64,000 nucleotides of DNA from Billgrantia azerbaijanica. GTDB lineage: Bacteria; Pseudomonadota; Gammaproteobacteria; Pseudomonadales; Halomonadaceae. Shown one piece after another: positions 1 to 8,526 of the stretch. A model generated the notes under the pieces. That model was not told where the DNA came from and did not search any database. It saw nothing but the letters and a program-made list of their open reading frames with translations. The position numbers were made by a program, and so were the translations under genes. Position 1 is the first letter of the stretch; each line of letters opens with the position of its first letter. The stretch covers positions 1 through 64,000 of the forward strand of contig SBLD01000006.1 of assembly GCA_004551485.1 (NCBI GenBank), read 5' to 3'.

Positions 1-1
1 G

Positions 2-142
2 GAGCTGGCGCTGGGCAGCAAGGCCACGGTGCCCATGGGCTCCCAGGCGCGCAACCTCTTCGCGCTGCACAGCGCCCAGGGCCATGGGCAGCTGGACTTT
101 TCGAGTATTCAGAAGCTCTATCGCGCTGGCGAAGAAAACTAA
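2..142 (+). CDS. 3-hydroxyisobutyrate dehydrogenase family protein, C-terminal end (partial)
   Basis: Only the last 46 codons are in the window; the gene starts upstream of base 1. The tail contains GSKATVPMGSQARNLF followed by a DFSSIQKLYR-like end. This is how NAD-dependent beta-hydroxyacid dehydrogenases of the HIBADH/MmsB type finish, in the C-terminal helical domain. The family oxidises 3-hydroxyisobutyrate in valine catabolism, but substrate cannot be fixed from this piece; tartronate semialdehyde reductase or another family member is possible. The stop codon TAA is at 140-142 and is followed by a repeat-filled intergenic region. Confidence 0.6.
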   Translation, partial: ELALGSKATVPMGSQARNLFALHSAQGHGQLDFSSIQKLYRAGEEN

Positions 143-155
143 CTCTGTCTATCGG

Positions 156-253
156 TGTGGGAGGGCGCTTTAGCTCGCGAAGGCACCGAAGGTGCCCCGG
201 CAAGGACGGGGGAGCCTACGGCTCCCTTCGCCCGGCGGAGCCGGCCTCCCACA
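156..253 (+). repeat. REP/BIME-like repeat, copy A1
   Basis: The unit opens with TGTGGGAGGGCGCTT and closes with the inverse form CCGGCCTCCCACA, so it is a head-to-head pair of palindromic arms. It is followed by a spacer (AGGGCTAAGCTAGCC...) that is also found after copy A2. The internal part differs from A2/A3, so this is the most divergent of the three local copies. Confidence 0.65.
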
Positions 254-283
254 GGGCTAAGCTAGCCAGCCCTGGTGCTTGCG

Positions 284-391
284 TGTGGGAGCACGCTTCG
301 GCGCGAAGCAGCGCGCAGCGCTGCCCAGACAGGGGTGCCTATCGGCGCCTTCATCGAAGCGTCGAACCGCCGGTAAACCGGCCTCCCACAG
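284..391 (+). repeat. REP/BIME-like repeat, copy A2
   Basis: Opens TGTGGGAGCACGCTTCGGCG and closes ACCGGCCTCCCACA. Its interior (GCGCGCAGCGCTGCCCAGAC and the following GGGGTGCCTATCGGCGCC) is repeated almost exactly in copy A3, 137 bases downstream, so A2 and A3 look like a recent tandem duplication including the spacer. Confidence 0.7.
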
Positions 392-420
392 GGCTAAGCT
401 AGCCAGCCCTGGTGCTTGCG

Positions 421-518
421 TGTGGGAGGGCGCTTCAGCGCGCGAAGCAGCGCGCAGCGCTGCCCAGACAGGGGTGCCTATCGGCGCCTTCATCGAGCCG
501 CCGGAGCCGGCCTCCCAC
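421..518 (+). repeat. REP/BIME-like repeat, copy A3
   Basis: Opens TGTGGGAGGGCGCTTCAGCG and closes GCCGGCCTCCCACC. The reverse complement of the element at 59238-59334 reads the same from end to end with few changes, which defines this as a dispersed family rather than a local duplication. Confidence 0.7.
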
Positions 519-597
519 CTTGATGCGCAACTTCAGGTAGACGTCGATAGTTGCGATCATCTTGCATACTCTCCCTGTCTCGCTTTGGAACGTATTC

Positions 598-629
598 GCG
601 AAACGGGCACAATCGGGTGCCCGTTTCGC
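598..629. promoter_or_regulatory. Perfect 13-bp inverted repeat upstream of the MATE gene
   Basis: GCGAAACGGGCAC, six bases AATCGG, then GTGCCCGTTTCGC. The right arm ends 14 bases before the MATE ATG at 644. It could be a repressor operator or an RNA hairpin in the leader. It has no T-tract on either strand, so a simple terminator is unlikely. There is no regulator gene next to it to suggest a ligand. Confidence 0.45.
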
Positions 630-643
630 CGTCGAGAGCCCGC

Positions 644-2017
644 ATGAGCGCCCCTACGCCTGCTTCCCCTGCCGCTTCCCGCCGCCCTGTTCGCCGCGAG
701 CTGCTCGAGGGGCCCATTGCCGCCACCCTGCTGCGCAAGAGCCTGCCGGTGGTGGGCGGCATGATCGCCATGATGAGCTTCAACCTGGTGGACGCCTGGT
801 TCATCGCCCGCCTGGGCACCGCGCCGCTGGCGGCGGTGTCGTTCACCTTCCCGGTGGTGTTCACGGTGATCAGCCTGGCGATCGGCCTGGGCATCGGCAC
901 CTCGGCGGTGGTGGCGCGGCGCCTGGGGCAGGGCGAGGTGGCTACGGTGCGCCGCCGGGCCACCGATGCGGCGCTGCTGGCGCTGGCCGTGGGTGTGGCA
1001 CTGAGTGTGCTCGGGCTGGCCACGCTCGAGCCGCTGTTCCGCCTGCTGGGAGCGGACACCGCGCTCATGCCGCACGTGCGCGACTACATGGGCGTCTGGT
1101 ACCTGGGCGCGGCGGCGGTGATCGTGCCGCGGGTGCTCAACAGCGTGCTGCGTGCCCAGGGCAATACGCTGGTGCCGGGGCTGACGATGGCGCTGGCGGC
1201 GCTGCTCAACGGGGTACTCGACTGGTTGCTGATCTTCGGCGCGGGCCCGCTGCCGGCACTGGGCGTGTCCGGCGCCGCGCTCGCCACGCTGCTGAGCTGG
1301 AGCGCCATGGCGCTGGCGCTGCTCTTCCAGCGCGAGCTGCGCGAGCTCATCGACCTCGCCGGCCTCACCCGGCGGGGGCTCGCCGAGTCGTGGCGCGAAC
1401 TCTCGCGCATCGCCGTGCCGGCGGCCATCACCAGCGTCTTCACGCCGCTCGCCATGGGGTTGCTCACGCGCATCATGGCCGGTCACGGCCACGATGCGGT
1501 GGCCGGCTTCGGGGTCGGTACGCGCCTCGATGCCATCGCCCAGATCGCCGTGCTGGCGCTCTCCATGACCCTGCCGCCGCTGGTCAGCCAGAACAGCGGC
1601 GCCGGGCAGCTCGGTCGGGTGCGGCGCGCCATCCTCGGCTGCTTCGCCTTCGTGCTCGTCTGGCAGCTCGGGGTGTGGCTGCTGCTCCAGGCGCTCGCGC
1701 CCTGGCTGGTGGCGAGCTATGCCGAGGGGCCGGCCATGGCCGAGGTGCTGCGCGACTTCCTGTGGTGGGTGCCGCTGGGGCTCGGTGCCCAGGGCGTGGT
1801 GATCCTGGCGGTCTCTTCGCTCAATGCCTTGCACGAGCCGGGGCGCGCCATGCGCCTGTCGCTGATCCGCCTGTTCGTGCTCACCGTGCCGCTGGCTTGG
1901 CTGGGGGGCCGGCTCGCCGGCCCGACCGGGGTCTTCCTCGGCATGCTGCTCGCCAATGGGCTGGTCGCGCTGGTGGCCTGGTGGCAGATCCGTGCGCGGC
2001 TGGCGGCGACGCCGTAA
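644..2017 (+). CDS. MATE family multidrug/toxin efflux transporter
   Basis: A 457-residue inner-membrane protein with about twelve hydrophobic segments, the size and pattern of MATE (multi antimicrobial extrusion) transporters, which export cationic drugs or metabolites in exchange for Na+ or H+. The N-terminal half carries SLPVVGGMIAMMSFNLVDAWFI and the conserved-looking GIGTSAVVARRLGQG loop; the second half repeats the pattern with GFGVGTRLDAI. I use the ATG at 644; an in-frame start at 551 exists but would place the perfect 598-629 inverted repeat inside the coding region and adds a segment unlike the family. The Shine-Dalgarno is weak. Substrate is unknown. It stands alone between a repeat region and gcdH. 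Confidence 0.85.
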   Translation: MSAPTPASPAASRRPVRRELLEGPIAATLLRKSLPVVGGMIAMMSFNLVDAWFIARLGTAPLAAVSFTFPVVFTVISLAIGLGIGTSAVVARRLGQGEVATVRRRATDAALLALAVGVALSVLGLATLEPLFRLLGADTALMPHVRDYMGVWYLGAAAVIVPRVLNSVLRAQGNTLVPGLTMALAALLNGVLDWLLIFGAGPLPALGVSGAALATLLSWSAMALALLFQRELRELIDLAGLTRRGLAESWRELSRIAVPAAITSVFTPLAMGLLTRIMAGHGHDAVAGFGVGTRLDAIAQIAVLALSMTLPPLVSQNSGAGQLGRVRRAILGCFAFVLVWQLGVWLLLQALAPWLVASYAEGPAMAEVLRDFLWWVPLGLGAQGVVILAVSSLNALHEPGRAMRLSLIRLFVLTVPLAWLGGRLAGPTGVFLGMLLANGLVALVAWWQIRARLAATP

Positions 2018-2077
2018 CGTGATGTCGATTGCCATCAAGTACGCCGTCGACAGGCCTACGAGCGGGGCCGGCCTTCC

Positions 2078-2241
2078 GGAGGCGCTGTGAACCCATCCAT
2101 GGGCGCTATATTTGCCCTGCTTCGCTCTCGCATCCTGCTCCGTTTGCAGGACCGGGGCTGGCCATCCATGGCCAGCCCGTTCGGAGCCATGCTCCTCACC
2201 CATGGCAAATGACCTCCTCTTCGGCCTGTCCCCGGTGTCCG
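2078..2241 (+). repeat. Dispersed intergenic repeat, family R2, copy 1
   Basis: Begins GGAGGCGCTGTGAA and ends GACCTCCTCTTCGGCCTGT followed by CCCCGG. Both end motifs recur, in reverse complement, in the gap between gcdH and the CoA-transferase gene (3583-3656), and the second motif recurs at 13589-13616. This copy has about 90 extra bases between the end motifs, including a CTGGCCATCCATGGCCAG palindrome. Confidence 0.5.
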
Positions 2242-2304
2242 TGCATGCCCGGCTCCGATAGCCTGCATAGTCGCCGGGTCGGGTTGGCAGCGGGGCGGTT
2301 TTGC

Positions 2305-2327
2305 TCTACATTTACTAAAAATGTAGA
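2305..2327. promoter_or_regulatory. 9-bp inverted repeat, candidate operator of gcdH
   Basis: TCTACATTT, five bases ACTAA, AAATGTAGA: a perfect dyad 31-53 bases before the gcdH ATG. AT-rich sequence around it (TTGCTC upstream, TAGAAATTAT downstream) could form the promoter, so a bound regulator would block or activate RNA polymerase. The dyad has the size used by TetR, GntR or MarR-type regulators; no such gene is adjacent in this window. Confidence 0.5.
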
Positions 2328-2357
2328 AATTATTTGCCCGCCACCGAGGAGCCCGCC

Positions 2358-3539
2358 ATGAGCCAGATCACCCCCGTCACCTGGGACGATCCCTTTCGCC
2401 TCGTCGACCAGCTCGGCGAAGAGGAGCGGATGGTCAGCCAGACCGCTCACGACTACTGCCAGGAAAAGCTGCTGCCGCGAGTGCTGGAGGCCAACCGCCA
2501 CGAGATCTTCCACCGCGAGATCATGACCGAGATGGGCGAGCTGGGGCTGCTCGGCGCCACCATCGATGGCTACGGCTGCGCCGGCATGAACTACGTCAGC
2601 TACGGCCTGATCGCCCGCGAGGTGGAGCGCGTCGACTCCGGCTACCGCAGCGCCATGAGCGTGCAGTCGAGCCTGGTGATGTACCCCATCCACGCCTTCG
2701 GCAGCGATGCCCAGAAGGAGAAGTACCTGCCCAAGCTGGCCACTGGCGAGTGGGTGGGGGCCTTCGGGCTCACCGAGCCGGACCACGGCTCTGACCCGGG
2801 CGGCATGTCCACCCGCGCCACGCGCACCGATAGTGGCTGGCGCCTCAACGGCACCAAGACCTGGATCACCAACTCGCCGATTGCCGACGTCTTCGTGGTC
2901 TGGGCGCGCGATGATGAGGGCGTGATCCGCGGCTTCCTCCTCGAGAAGGGCATGTCGGGCCTCTCAGCGCCCAAGATCGAGGGCAAGTTCAGCCTGCGCG
3001 CCTCGGTCACTGGCCAGATCGCCATGCAGGACGTGGAAGTGAGCGATGAACAGCGCCTGCCGGGCGTGACCGGCCTCAAGGGCCCGTTCTCGTGCCTCAA
3101 CCGGGCGCGCTTCGGCATCGCCTGGGGCAGCATGGGCGCCGCCGAGGCGTGCTGGCACGCCGCCCGCCAGTACACCCTCGACCGCAAGCAGTTCGGCCGG
3201 CCGCTGGCCGCCAACCAGCTGATCCAGAAGAAGCTCGCCGACATGCAGACCGAGATTGCCCTGGGCTTGCAGGCGGCGCTGCGCGTCGGTCGCATGATCG
3301 ACGACGGCCAGCTGGTGCCGGAGGCGATCTCGCTGATCAAGCGCAACAACTGCGGCAAGGCGCTGGACATCGCCCGCGTCGCGCGCGACATGCACGGCGG
3401 CAACGGCATCGCCGACGAGTACCACGTGATCCGTCACGTGATGAACCTGGAGGCGGTGAATACCTACGAGGGCACCCACGACGTGCACGCTCTGATCCTG
3501 GGGCGGGCGCAGACCGGCATCCAGGCCTTTACTGGCTGA
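2358..3539 (+). CDS. gcdH: Glutaryl-CoA dehydrogenase
   Basis: Acyl-CoA dehydrogenase of 393 residues, FAD-dependent, converting glutaryl-CoA to crotonyl-CoA with decarboxylation in lysine, hydroxylysine and glutarate catabolism. Diagnostic stretches are [16 protein letters not shown] (FAD and substrate region), [35 protein letters not shown] and [15 protein letters not shown], whose glutamate (residue 371) corresponds to the catalytic base of the family. The ATG at 2358 is preceded by GAGGAG at 2346-2351; an in-frame ATG at 2334 would lie too near the operator. The next gene on the same strand is a class III CoA-transferase that can make the substrate, so the two form a two-step glutarate route, perhaps as one operon with a 160-base gap. 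Confidence 0.93.
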   Translation: MSQITPVTWDDPFRLVDQLGEEERMVSQTAHDYCQEKLLPRVLEANRHEIFHREIMTEMGELGLLGATIDGYGCAGMNYVSYGLIAREVERVDSGYRSAMSVQSSLVMYPIHAFGSDAQKEKYLPKLATGEWVGAFGLTEPDHGSDPGGMSTRATRTDSGWRLNGTKTWITNSPIADVFVVWARDDEGVIRGFLLEKGMSGLSAPKIEGKFSLRASVTGQIAMQDVEVSDEQRLPGVTGLKGPFSCLNRARFGIAWGSMGAAEACWHAARQYTLDRKQFGRPLAANQLIQKKLADMQTEIALGLQAALRVGRMIDDGQLVPEAISLIKRNNCGKALDIARVARDMHGGNGIADEYHVIRHVMNLEAVNTYEGTHDVHALILGRAQTGIQAFTG

Positions 3540-3582
3540 CGGGTAGGCAACAGGAAACGAGTCTAACGAGAGGCGCCGGGAA

Positions 3583-3656
3583 TAAGCCGAAGGGGAGGTC
3601 CTACGCCAGGGATGGCGTCGGTAGCGTACAGGGAGGTATTCACAGCGCCTCCCCGT
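3583..3656 (-). repeat. Dispersed intergenic repeat, family R2, copy 2
   Basis: Read on the minus strand it starts GGAGGCGCTGTGAATACCTC and ends GGACCTCCCCTTCGGCTTAT followed by TCCCGGCG, matching the two end motifs of copy 1 (2078-2241) with a much shorter middle. It lies in the gap between gcdH and the CoA-transferase gene. Confidence 0.5.
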
Positions 3657-3699
3657 AGGCTTGTTGCCGGATCAGCCCCGAGTGAGCAAGGAGCTCAAG

Positions 3700-4920
3700 A
3701 TGAGCGGACCGCTGGACGGTATCACGGTACTCGATATGTCGCGTGTGCTGGCGGGCCCCTGGGCCGGCCAGTTGCTCGCCGACCTTGGCGCGCGGGTGAT
3801 CAAGGTCGAGCACCCGGTGCGGGGCGACGACACGCGCGGCTGGGGGCCGCCGTGGCTCGCCGAAGATCTTGAAAATGGGCAGGACGATCTGGAGAAGGTT
3901 GCCGCCTATTACCTGTGCGCCAACCGTGGCAAGCAGTCGCTGGCCCTCGATATCGCGAGTTCCGAGGGCCAGGCGCTGGTGCGCCGGCTGGCCCAGGGGG
4001 CCGACGTGATGCTCGAGAACTTCAAGGTCGGCGGCCTGGCCAAGTACGGTCTCGACTATCCCAGCCTCAGGGCGGAGAACCCGCGGCTGATCGGCTGTTC
4101 GATCACCGGCTTCGGCCAGGACGGCCCCTATGCCCACCGCGCCGGCTACGACTTCATGATCCAGGCCATGGGCGGGCTGATGAGCATCAGCGGCGAGCCG
4201 GACGGCATGCCGATGAAGACCGGCGTGGCGATCACCGACGTGATGACCGGGCTCTATGCCACCATCGGCGTGCTCGCCGCGCTGCACGAGCGGAGCCGCA
4301 CCGGCGTGGGCCGCCATATCGACGTGGCGCTGCTCGATGTCCAGGTGGCGGCGCTCGCCAACCAGGCACTCAACGCCCTGGTCAGCGGCGTCTCGCCCGA
4401 GCGCCACGGCAACGCCCACCCCAATATCGTGCCCTACCAGGCCTTCGCCTGTGCCGACGGCTATCTGGTCCTCACCGTGGGCAACGATGGCCAGTTTTCC
4501 CGGCTGGCCGAGCTGCTCGGCCAGCCCGAATGGGCGGAGGACCCGCGCTACGCCACCAACGCCGCACGGGTCGGTAACCGTGACGAGCTGGTGGCGCGTC
4601 TGCAGGCGATCTTCCTGACCCGCAATCGCGACGCCTGGCTCGCCGAGCTCGAGGCCTGCGGCATCCCCGCCGGGCCGATCAACACCGTGGCCGAGGTGTT
4701 CGCCGATCCCCAGGTGCGCCACCGCGGCATGCGGCGCACGCTGCGGCGGGATGGCCTGGAGGTACCCCAGGTGGCCAATCCCCTGCGCTTCGACGGTGCG
4801 CCGGCCACCAGCGAGGTGGCGCCGCCGCGCCTCGGCCAGGACAGCGACACGATACTGGCCGAGATGGGGCTCTCTGCCGAGGCGATCGCGCGACTGCGGC
4901 GCGAGGGCATCGTGCGCTGA
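3700..4920 (+). CDS. Class III CoA-transferase (CaiB/BaiF family), likely succinyl-CoA:glutarate CoA-transferase
   Basis: A 406-residue protein of the formyl-CoA transferase fold. Landmarks are DMSRVLAGPWAGQLLADLGARVIKVEHP at the start (nucleotide/CoA contacts), GFGQDGPYAHRAGYDFMIQAMGG in the middle, and ITDVMTGLYA, in which Asp180 is the likely covalent catalytic aspartate (inferred from the position of the family nucleophile). The ATG at 3700 follows AAGGAG (3689-3694). Orthologues beside gcdH, like human SUGCT, transfer CoA from succinyl-CoA or hydroxymethylglutaryl-CoA to glutarate; that substrate is inferred from the neighbour, not from residues. Other dicarboxylates are possible. Confidence 0.82.
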   Translation: MSGPLDGITVLDMSRVLAGPWAGQLLADLGARVIKVEHPVRGDDTRGWGPPWLAEDLENGQDDLEKVAAYYLCANRGKQSLALDIASSEGQALVRRLAQGADVMLENFKVGGLAKYGLDYPSLRAENPRLIGCSITGFGQDGPYAHRAGYDFMIQAMGGLMSISGEPDGMPMKTGVAITDVMTGLYATIGVLAALHERSRTGVGRHIDVALLDVQVAALANQALNALVSGVSPERHGNAHPNIVPYQAFACADGYLVLTVGNDGQFSRLAELLGQPEWAEDPRYATNAARVGNRDELVARLQAIFLTRNRDAWLAELEACGIPAGPINTVAEVFADPQVRHRGMRRTLRRDGLEVPQVANPLRFDGAPATSEVAPPRLGQDSDTILAEMGLSAEAIARLRREGIVR

Positions 4921-4931
4921 GGCAGAGGGGC

Positions 4932-5765
4932 TCAGCGCGGCGAGAAGCGCCGGTGGAGGCCAGTCTCGGCGATCATGCGCGTGGAGATCTCCTCCACCGA
5001 GAAGCGGGTGGTGTCGATGAAGGGCACGTGCATCTGGCGGTAGAGCGCCTCGGCCTGCTGCACCTCCTGGACGCACTGGTCGAGCGAGCTGTAGCGGCTG
5101 TTGGGGCGTCGTTCGTGGCGGATCGCCGCCAGCCGGCGCGGGTCGATGGTCAGGCCGAACAGCTTGTGGCGGTAGGGTGCCAGCACGCGCGGCAGCTTCA
5201 GCGTGCCGTCCTCGTCCTGGTCGTCCTCGGTCAGCGGGTAGTTGGCGGCGCGGATGCCGAACTGCAGCGCCAGATAGAGCGAGGTGGGCGTCTTGCCGCA
5301 GCGCGATACGCCAATGAGGATGACGTCGGCCTTGCCGTACTGGTACGTGCGGGCGCCGTCGTCGTTGTCCAGCGCAAAGTGCACCGAGTGGATGCGGTCC
5401 ATGTAGACGTCGTCGCGACCGATGGAGTGGGTGCGCCCGACGGTGTAGCTCGAGTGGGTGCCCAGCTCTTCCTCCAGCGGCTTGAGGAAGGTGGAGAAGA
5501 CATCGACCTTGAAGCCGATCGACTCGCGAATCACCGCGCGGACGTCCTCGTCGACGATGGTGTCGATGATGATCGGCTGCTCGCCGTCGCGCACCGCGGT
5601 GGCCTCGATGACCTGCACCAGCGCCTGTGCCTTCTCGAGGGTGTCGATGTAGGGCTTGGTGAGCATGCGAATCTCGACGTCCTCGAATTGGGCCAGCAGG
5701 CTGCGGCCCAGGCCCTCGGCGGTGATGCCGGTGCCGTCGGAGATGAAGAAGGCGGTGCGGGGCAT
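4932..5765 (-). CDS. ppsR: PEP synthase regulatory protein (bifunctional kinase/pyrophosphorylase, DUF299)
   Basis: A 277-residue protein starting [17 protein letters not shown], the hallmark N-terminus of the family. It carries the P-loop-like [15 protein letters not shown] and the [13 protein letters not shown] region near the end. PpsR uses ADP to phosphorylate a threonine next to the catalytic histidine of PEP synthase and so inactivates it, and reverses this by phosphorolysis. It is transcribed divergently from ppsA, its target, with 262 bases between the starts. An upstream in-frame ATG (5852) would add 29 residues not seen in the family, so I use 5765. It converges on the CoA-transferase gene with an 11-base gap. 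Confidence 0.93.
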   Translation of the reverse strand: MPRTAFFISDGTGITAEGLGRSLLAQFEDVEIRMLTKPYIDTLEKAQALVQVIEATAVRDGEQPIIIDTIVDEDVRAVIRESIGFKVDVFSTFLKPLEEELGTHSSYTVGRTHSIGRDDVYMDRIHSVHFALDNDDGARTYQYGKADVILIGVSRCGKTPTSLYLALQFGIRAANYPLTEDDQDEDGTLKLPRVLAPYRHKLFGLTIDPRRLAAIRHERRPNSRYSSLDQCVQEVQQAEALYRQMHVPFIDTTRFSVEEISTRMIAETGLHRRFSPR

Positions 5766-6027
5766 GGTGTGGTCGGTTCCCGTGAGACAAGGCAGGGGTG
5801 TCATTGTCCGGGCTGGCGTCATCGGGGGCAAGGCGTCGTTTTCACTGCCCACGAGGGCCGATGACTACAGAAATGCCGGATTCGCGCCCACTGTAGTAAA
5901 AATCCTTCAGTGACTTCGATGTTAGACCAATGGCGAATATGGCCGTCAGCGGTTATCGTAGCGAGCATCGCATTGAAGCCTGGCGGCACGGCTGCCGTGC
6001 CAGGCCATCGAAGATCAAGGGGGTCTC

Positions 6028-8400
6028 GTGGAAGCATACATCCTGTGGTTCGATCAGCTCGGCATGGACGACGTGGAGCGCGTCGGCGGCAAGAACGCCT
6101 CGCTCGGCGAGATGATCTCCAACCTCTCGGGAGCCGGGGTGACCGTGCCCGGCGGCTTTGCCACCACCGCCCATGCCTATCGGGAATTCCTTTCCCATGA
6201 AGGCCTGAATGAGCGCATCAACCGGGCGCTGGCCGAGCTCGACGTGGACGACGTGGGCGAGCTGGCGCGGGTGGGCGCCGAGATTCGCCAGTGGGTGATC
6301 GACACACCGCTGCCGCCGGCCTTCGAGGCCGCCCTGCGCGAGGCGTACGACGCCCTGGCGTCCCGGCACCCCAGCCTCAAGGTGGCGGTGAGAAGCTCTG
6401 CCACCGCCGAGGACCTGCCCGATGCCTCCTTCGCCGGCCAGCAGGAGACCTTCCTCAACATCGAGGGATTCGACAACGTCAAGCGCGCCGTCCACGAGGT
6501 GTTCGCTTCGCTGTTCAACGACCGCGCCATCTCCTACCGCGTGCACCGCGGCTACGCCCACGAGAACGTGGCGCTCTCCGCCGGCATCCAGAAGATGGTG
6601 CGTTCCGAGACCGGTGCCTCCGGCGTGATGTTCACCCTCGATACCGAGTCCGGCTATCGCGATGCGGTCTTCGTCACCGCCTCCTGGGGCCTCGGCGAGA
6701 CGGTGGTGCAGGGCGCGGTGAACCCCGACGAGTTCTATGTCCACAAGCCGACCCTGGCCGCCGGCCGCCCCGCCGTGCTGCGCCGCAACCTGGGCTCCAA
6801 GCTGATCAAGATGGTCTACACCGAGGATGCCAGCGCTGGCAAGTCGGTGGCCACCGTCGACGTGCCGCTCAAGGACCGCGGGCGCTTCTGCATCGGCGAT
6901 GAGGAGGTGATGGCGCTGGCGCGTCAGGCGGTGACCATCGAGCAGCACTATGGCCGCCCCATGGACATCGAATGGGCGCTCGACGGCGATGACGGTGCCC
7001 TCTACATCGTTCAGGCGCGTCCCGAGACCGTCGTCTCCCAGCAGGAGGGCGGCAAGCTGGAGCGCTTCCACCTCAAGGAGAAGGGGCGCACCCTGGTCAG
7101 CGGGCGGGCCATCGGCCAGCGCATCGGGCGCGGTGCCGTCAAGGTGGTCTTCACACCGGACGACATGGACAAGGTGGATGCCGGCGACGTGCTGGTCACC
7201 GACATGACCGATCCCGACTGGGAGCCGATCATGAAGCGCGCCTCGGCGATCGTCACCAACCGCGGCGGGCGCACCTGCCACGCGGCGATCATCGCCCGCG
7301 AGCTGGGCATCCCCGCCGTGGTGGGCTGCGGCGATGCCACCGAGGCGCTGGCCGACGGCCGCGACGTCACGGTCTCCTGCGCCGAGGGCGACACCGGCCA
7401 CGTCTACGAGGGGCTGCTGGAGTTCGACCGGCGCGTTTCCAGCGTCGACGCCATGCCCGAGATCCCCTTCAAGATCATGATGAACGTGGGCAACCCGGAC
7501 CGCGCCTTCAGCTTCGCCAGCCTGCCCAATGCCGGCGTCGGCCTGGCGCGCCTCGAGTTCATCATCAACCGGATGATCGGCGTGCACCCCAAGGCGCTGC
7601 TCGAGTACGACACCCTGCCGCTCGACCTGCAGCAGACCATCGACCTGCGCACCGCCGGCTACACCGACCCGGTGAGCTTCTACGTCGACAAGCTGGTGGA
7701 AGGTATCTCGACGCTGGCCGCGGCCTTCTACCCGCAGCGCGTGATCGTGCGCCTCTCGGACTTCAAGTCCAACGAGTACGAGAACCTGATCGGCGGCAAG
7801 CTCTACGAGCCGGGCGAAGAGAACCCCATGCTCGGCTTCCGCGGCGCCTCGCGCTACGTCTCCGATGCCTTCCGACCCTGCTTCGAGCTGGAGTGCCGGG
7901 CGATCAAGCGCGTGCGCGACGTGATGGGACTCGACAACGTCGAGATCATGGTGCCCTTCGTGCGCACCACCGACGAGGCCCGTGAGGTGGTCGAACTGCT
8001 CGCCGCCAACGGCCTGGCGCGCGGTGACAACGGCCTCAAGGTGATCATGATGTGCGAGCTGCCGGCCAACGCGCTGCTCGCCGACGACTTCCTCGAATAT
8101 TTCGACGGCTTCTCCATCGGCTCCAACGATCTGACCCAGCTCACCCTGGGCCTCGATCGCGACTCCGGCATCGTCGCCCACCTCTTCGACGAGCGGAACC
8201 CGGCGGTCAAGCGGCTGCTCTCCATGGCCATCCAGGCGTGCCGCGCCCAGGGCAAGTACGTGGGCATCTGCGGCCAGGGGCCCTCGGACCATCCGGAGCT
8301 CGCCAAGTGGCTGATGGAGCAGGGAATCGACTCCGTGTCGCTGAACCCGGACGCGGTGCTGGAGACCTGGTTCATGCTGGCTGGGGAAACCCTCGCCTGA
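6028..8400 (+). CDS. ppsA: Phosphoenolpyruvate synthase (pyruvate, water dikinase)
   Basis: A 790-residue enzyme, normal for the family, converting pyruvate, ATP and water to PEP, AMP and phosphate for gluconeogenesis. Order of domains: N-terminal ATP-grasp region ([31 protein letters not shown]), central swivelling phosphohistidine domain with [20 protein letters not shown] (phospho-His at residue 418, preceded by the Thr that PpsR would modify), and C-terminal PEP/pyruvate barrel ending in [20 protein letters not shown] and GICGQGPS. The start is GTG at 6028 behind CAAGGGGG. The divergent region contains an inverted repeat ACTACAG (5864-5870) / CTGTAGT (5891-5897) that may be a regulatory site. 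A strong hairpin follows the stop. Confidence 0.96.
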   Translation: MEAYILWFDQLGMDDVERVGGKNASLGEMISNLSGAGVTVPGGFATTAHAYREFLSHEGLNERINRALAELDVDDVGELARVGAEIRQWVIDTPLPPAFEAALREAYDALASRHPSLKVAVRSSATAEDLPDASFAGQQETFLNIEGFDNVKRAVHEVFASLFNDRAISYRVHRGYAHENVALSAGIQKMVRSETGASGVMFTLDTESGYRDAVFVTASWGLGETVVQGAVNPDEFYVHKPTLAAGRPAVLRRNLGSKLIKMVYTEDASAGKSVATVDVPLKDRGRFCIGDEEVMALARQAVTIEQHYGRPMDIEWALDGDDGALYIVQARPETVVSQQEGGKLERFHLKEKGRTLVSGRAIGQRIGRGAVKVVFTPDDMDKVDAGDVLVTDMTDPDWEPIMKRASAIVTNRGGRTCHAAIIARELGIPAVVGCGDATEALADGRDVTVSCAEGDTGHVYEGLLEFDRRVSSVDAMPEIPFKIMMNVGNPDRAFSFASLPNAGVGLARLEFIINRMIGVHPKALLEYDTLPLDLQQTIDLRTAGYTDPVSFYVDKLVEGISTLAAAFYPQRVIVRLSDFKSNEYENLIGGKLYEPGEENPMLGFRGASRYVSDAFRPCFELECRAIKRVRDVMGLDNVEIMVPFVRTTDEAREVVELLAANGLARGDNGLKVIMMCELPANALLADDFLEYFDGFSIGSNDLTQLTLGLDRDSGIVAHLFDERNPAVKRLLSMAIQACRAQGKYVGICGQGPSDHPELAKWLMEQGIDSVSLNPDAVLETWFMLAGETLA

Positions 8401-8429
8401 GGCAGTGACCACACGCCATTTCCTCCTGG

Positions 8430-8463
8430 CTGCGCCCGGCTGACGAGAGTCAGCCGGGCGCAG
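8430..8463 (+). terminator. Hairpin after ppsA
   Basis: CTGCGCCCGGCTGAC, loop GAGA, GTCAGCCGGGCGCAG: a 15-bp perfect stem starting 29 bases after the ppsA stop. There is no T-run after it, so it may be a Rho-independent terminator of low efficiency or an RNA-stabilising 3' end. It separates ppsA from the gamma-glutamyltransferase gene. Confidence 0.6.
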
Positions 8464-8526
8464 TGCATCAGTCATCGCCTATGCTGTGTGTCTCCCTTCC
8501 CCGAACGACAATCAGGAGAGACGCCC

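Larger units (their letters stand above)
143..643. other. Intergenic region filled by REP-like repeats
   Basis: Five hundred bases without a credible gene. It holds three tandem copies of a GC-rich repeat (156-253, 284-391, 421-518; annotated separately) and, at its right end, a perfect inverted repeat at 598-629 just ahead of the MATE gene. Short open frames here are repeat-derived and lack ribosome binding sites. Confidence 0.7.
2018..2357. other. Intergenic region between MATE gene and gcdH
   Basis: Three hundred and forty bases without a convincing gene. About 2046-2245 belongs to a dispersed repeat also found near 3583-3660 (annotated). The right end holds a 9-bp inverted repeat at 2305-2327 that overlaps the likely gcdH promoter. 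A small frame on the minus strand was not accepted because it lacks a ribosome binding site and family resemblance. Confidence 0.6.

Noticed and set aside
143-643. CRISPR array at the tandem repeat before the MATE gene
   Set aside because: Only three units of about 100 bases with near-identical spacers; unit structure is palindromic REP-like and there are no cas genes.
3640-5790. Long open frame on the minus strand covering the CoA-transferase and ppsR
   Set aside because: It is an out-of-frame shadow of two well supported genes in GC-rich DNA; its product is low-complexity His/Arg/Ala sequence without family motifs.
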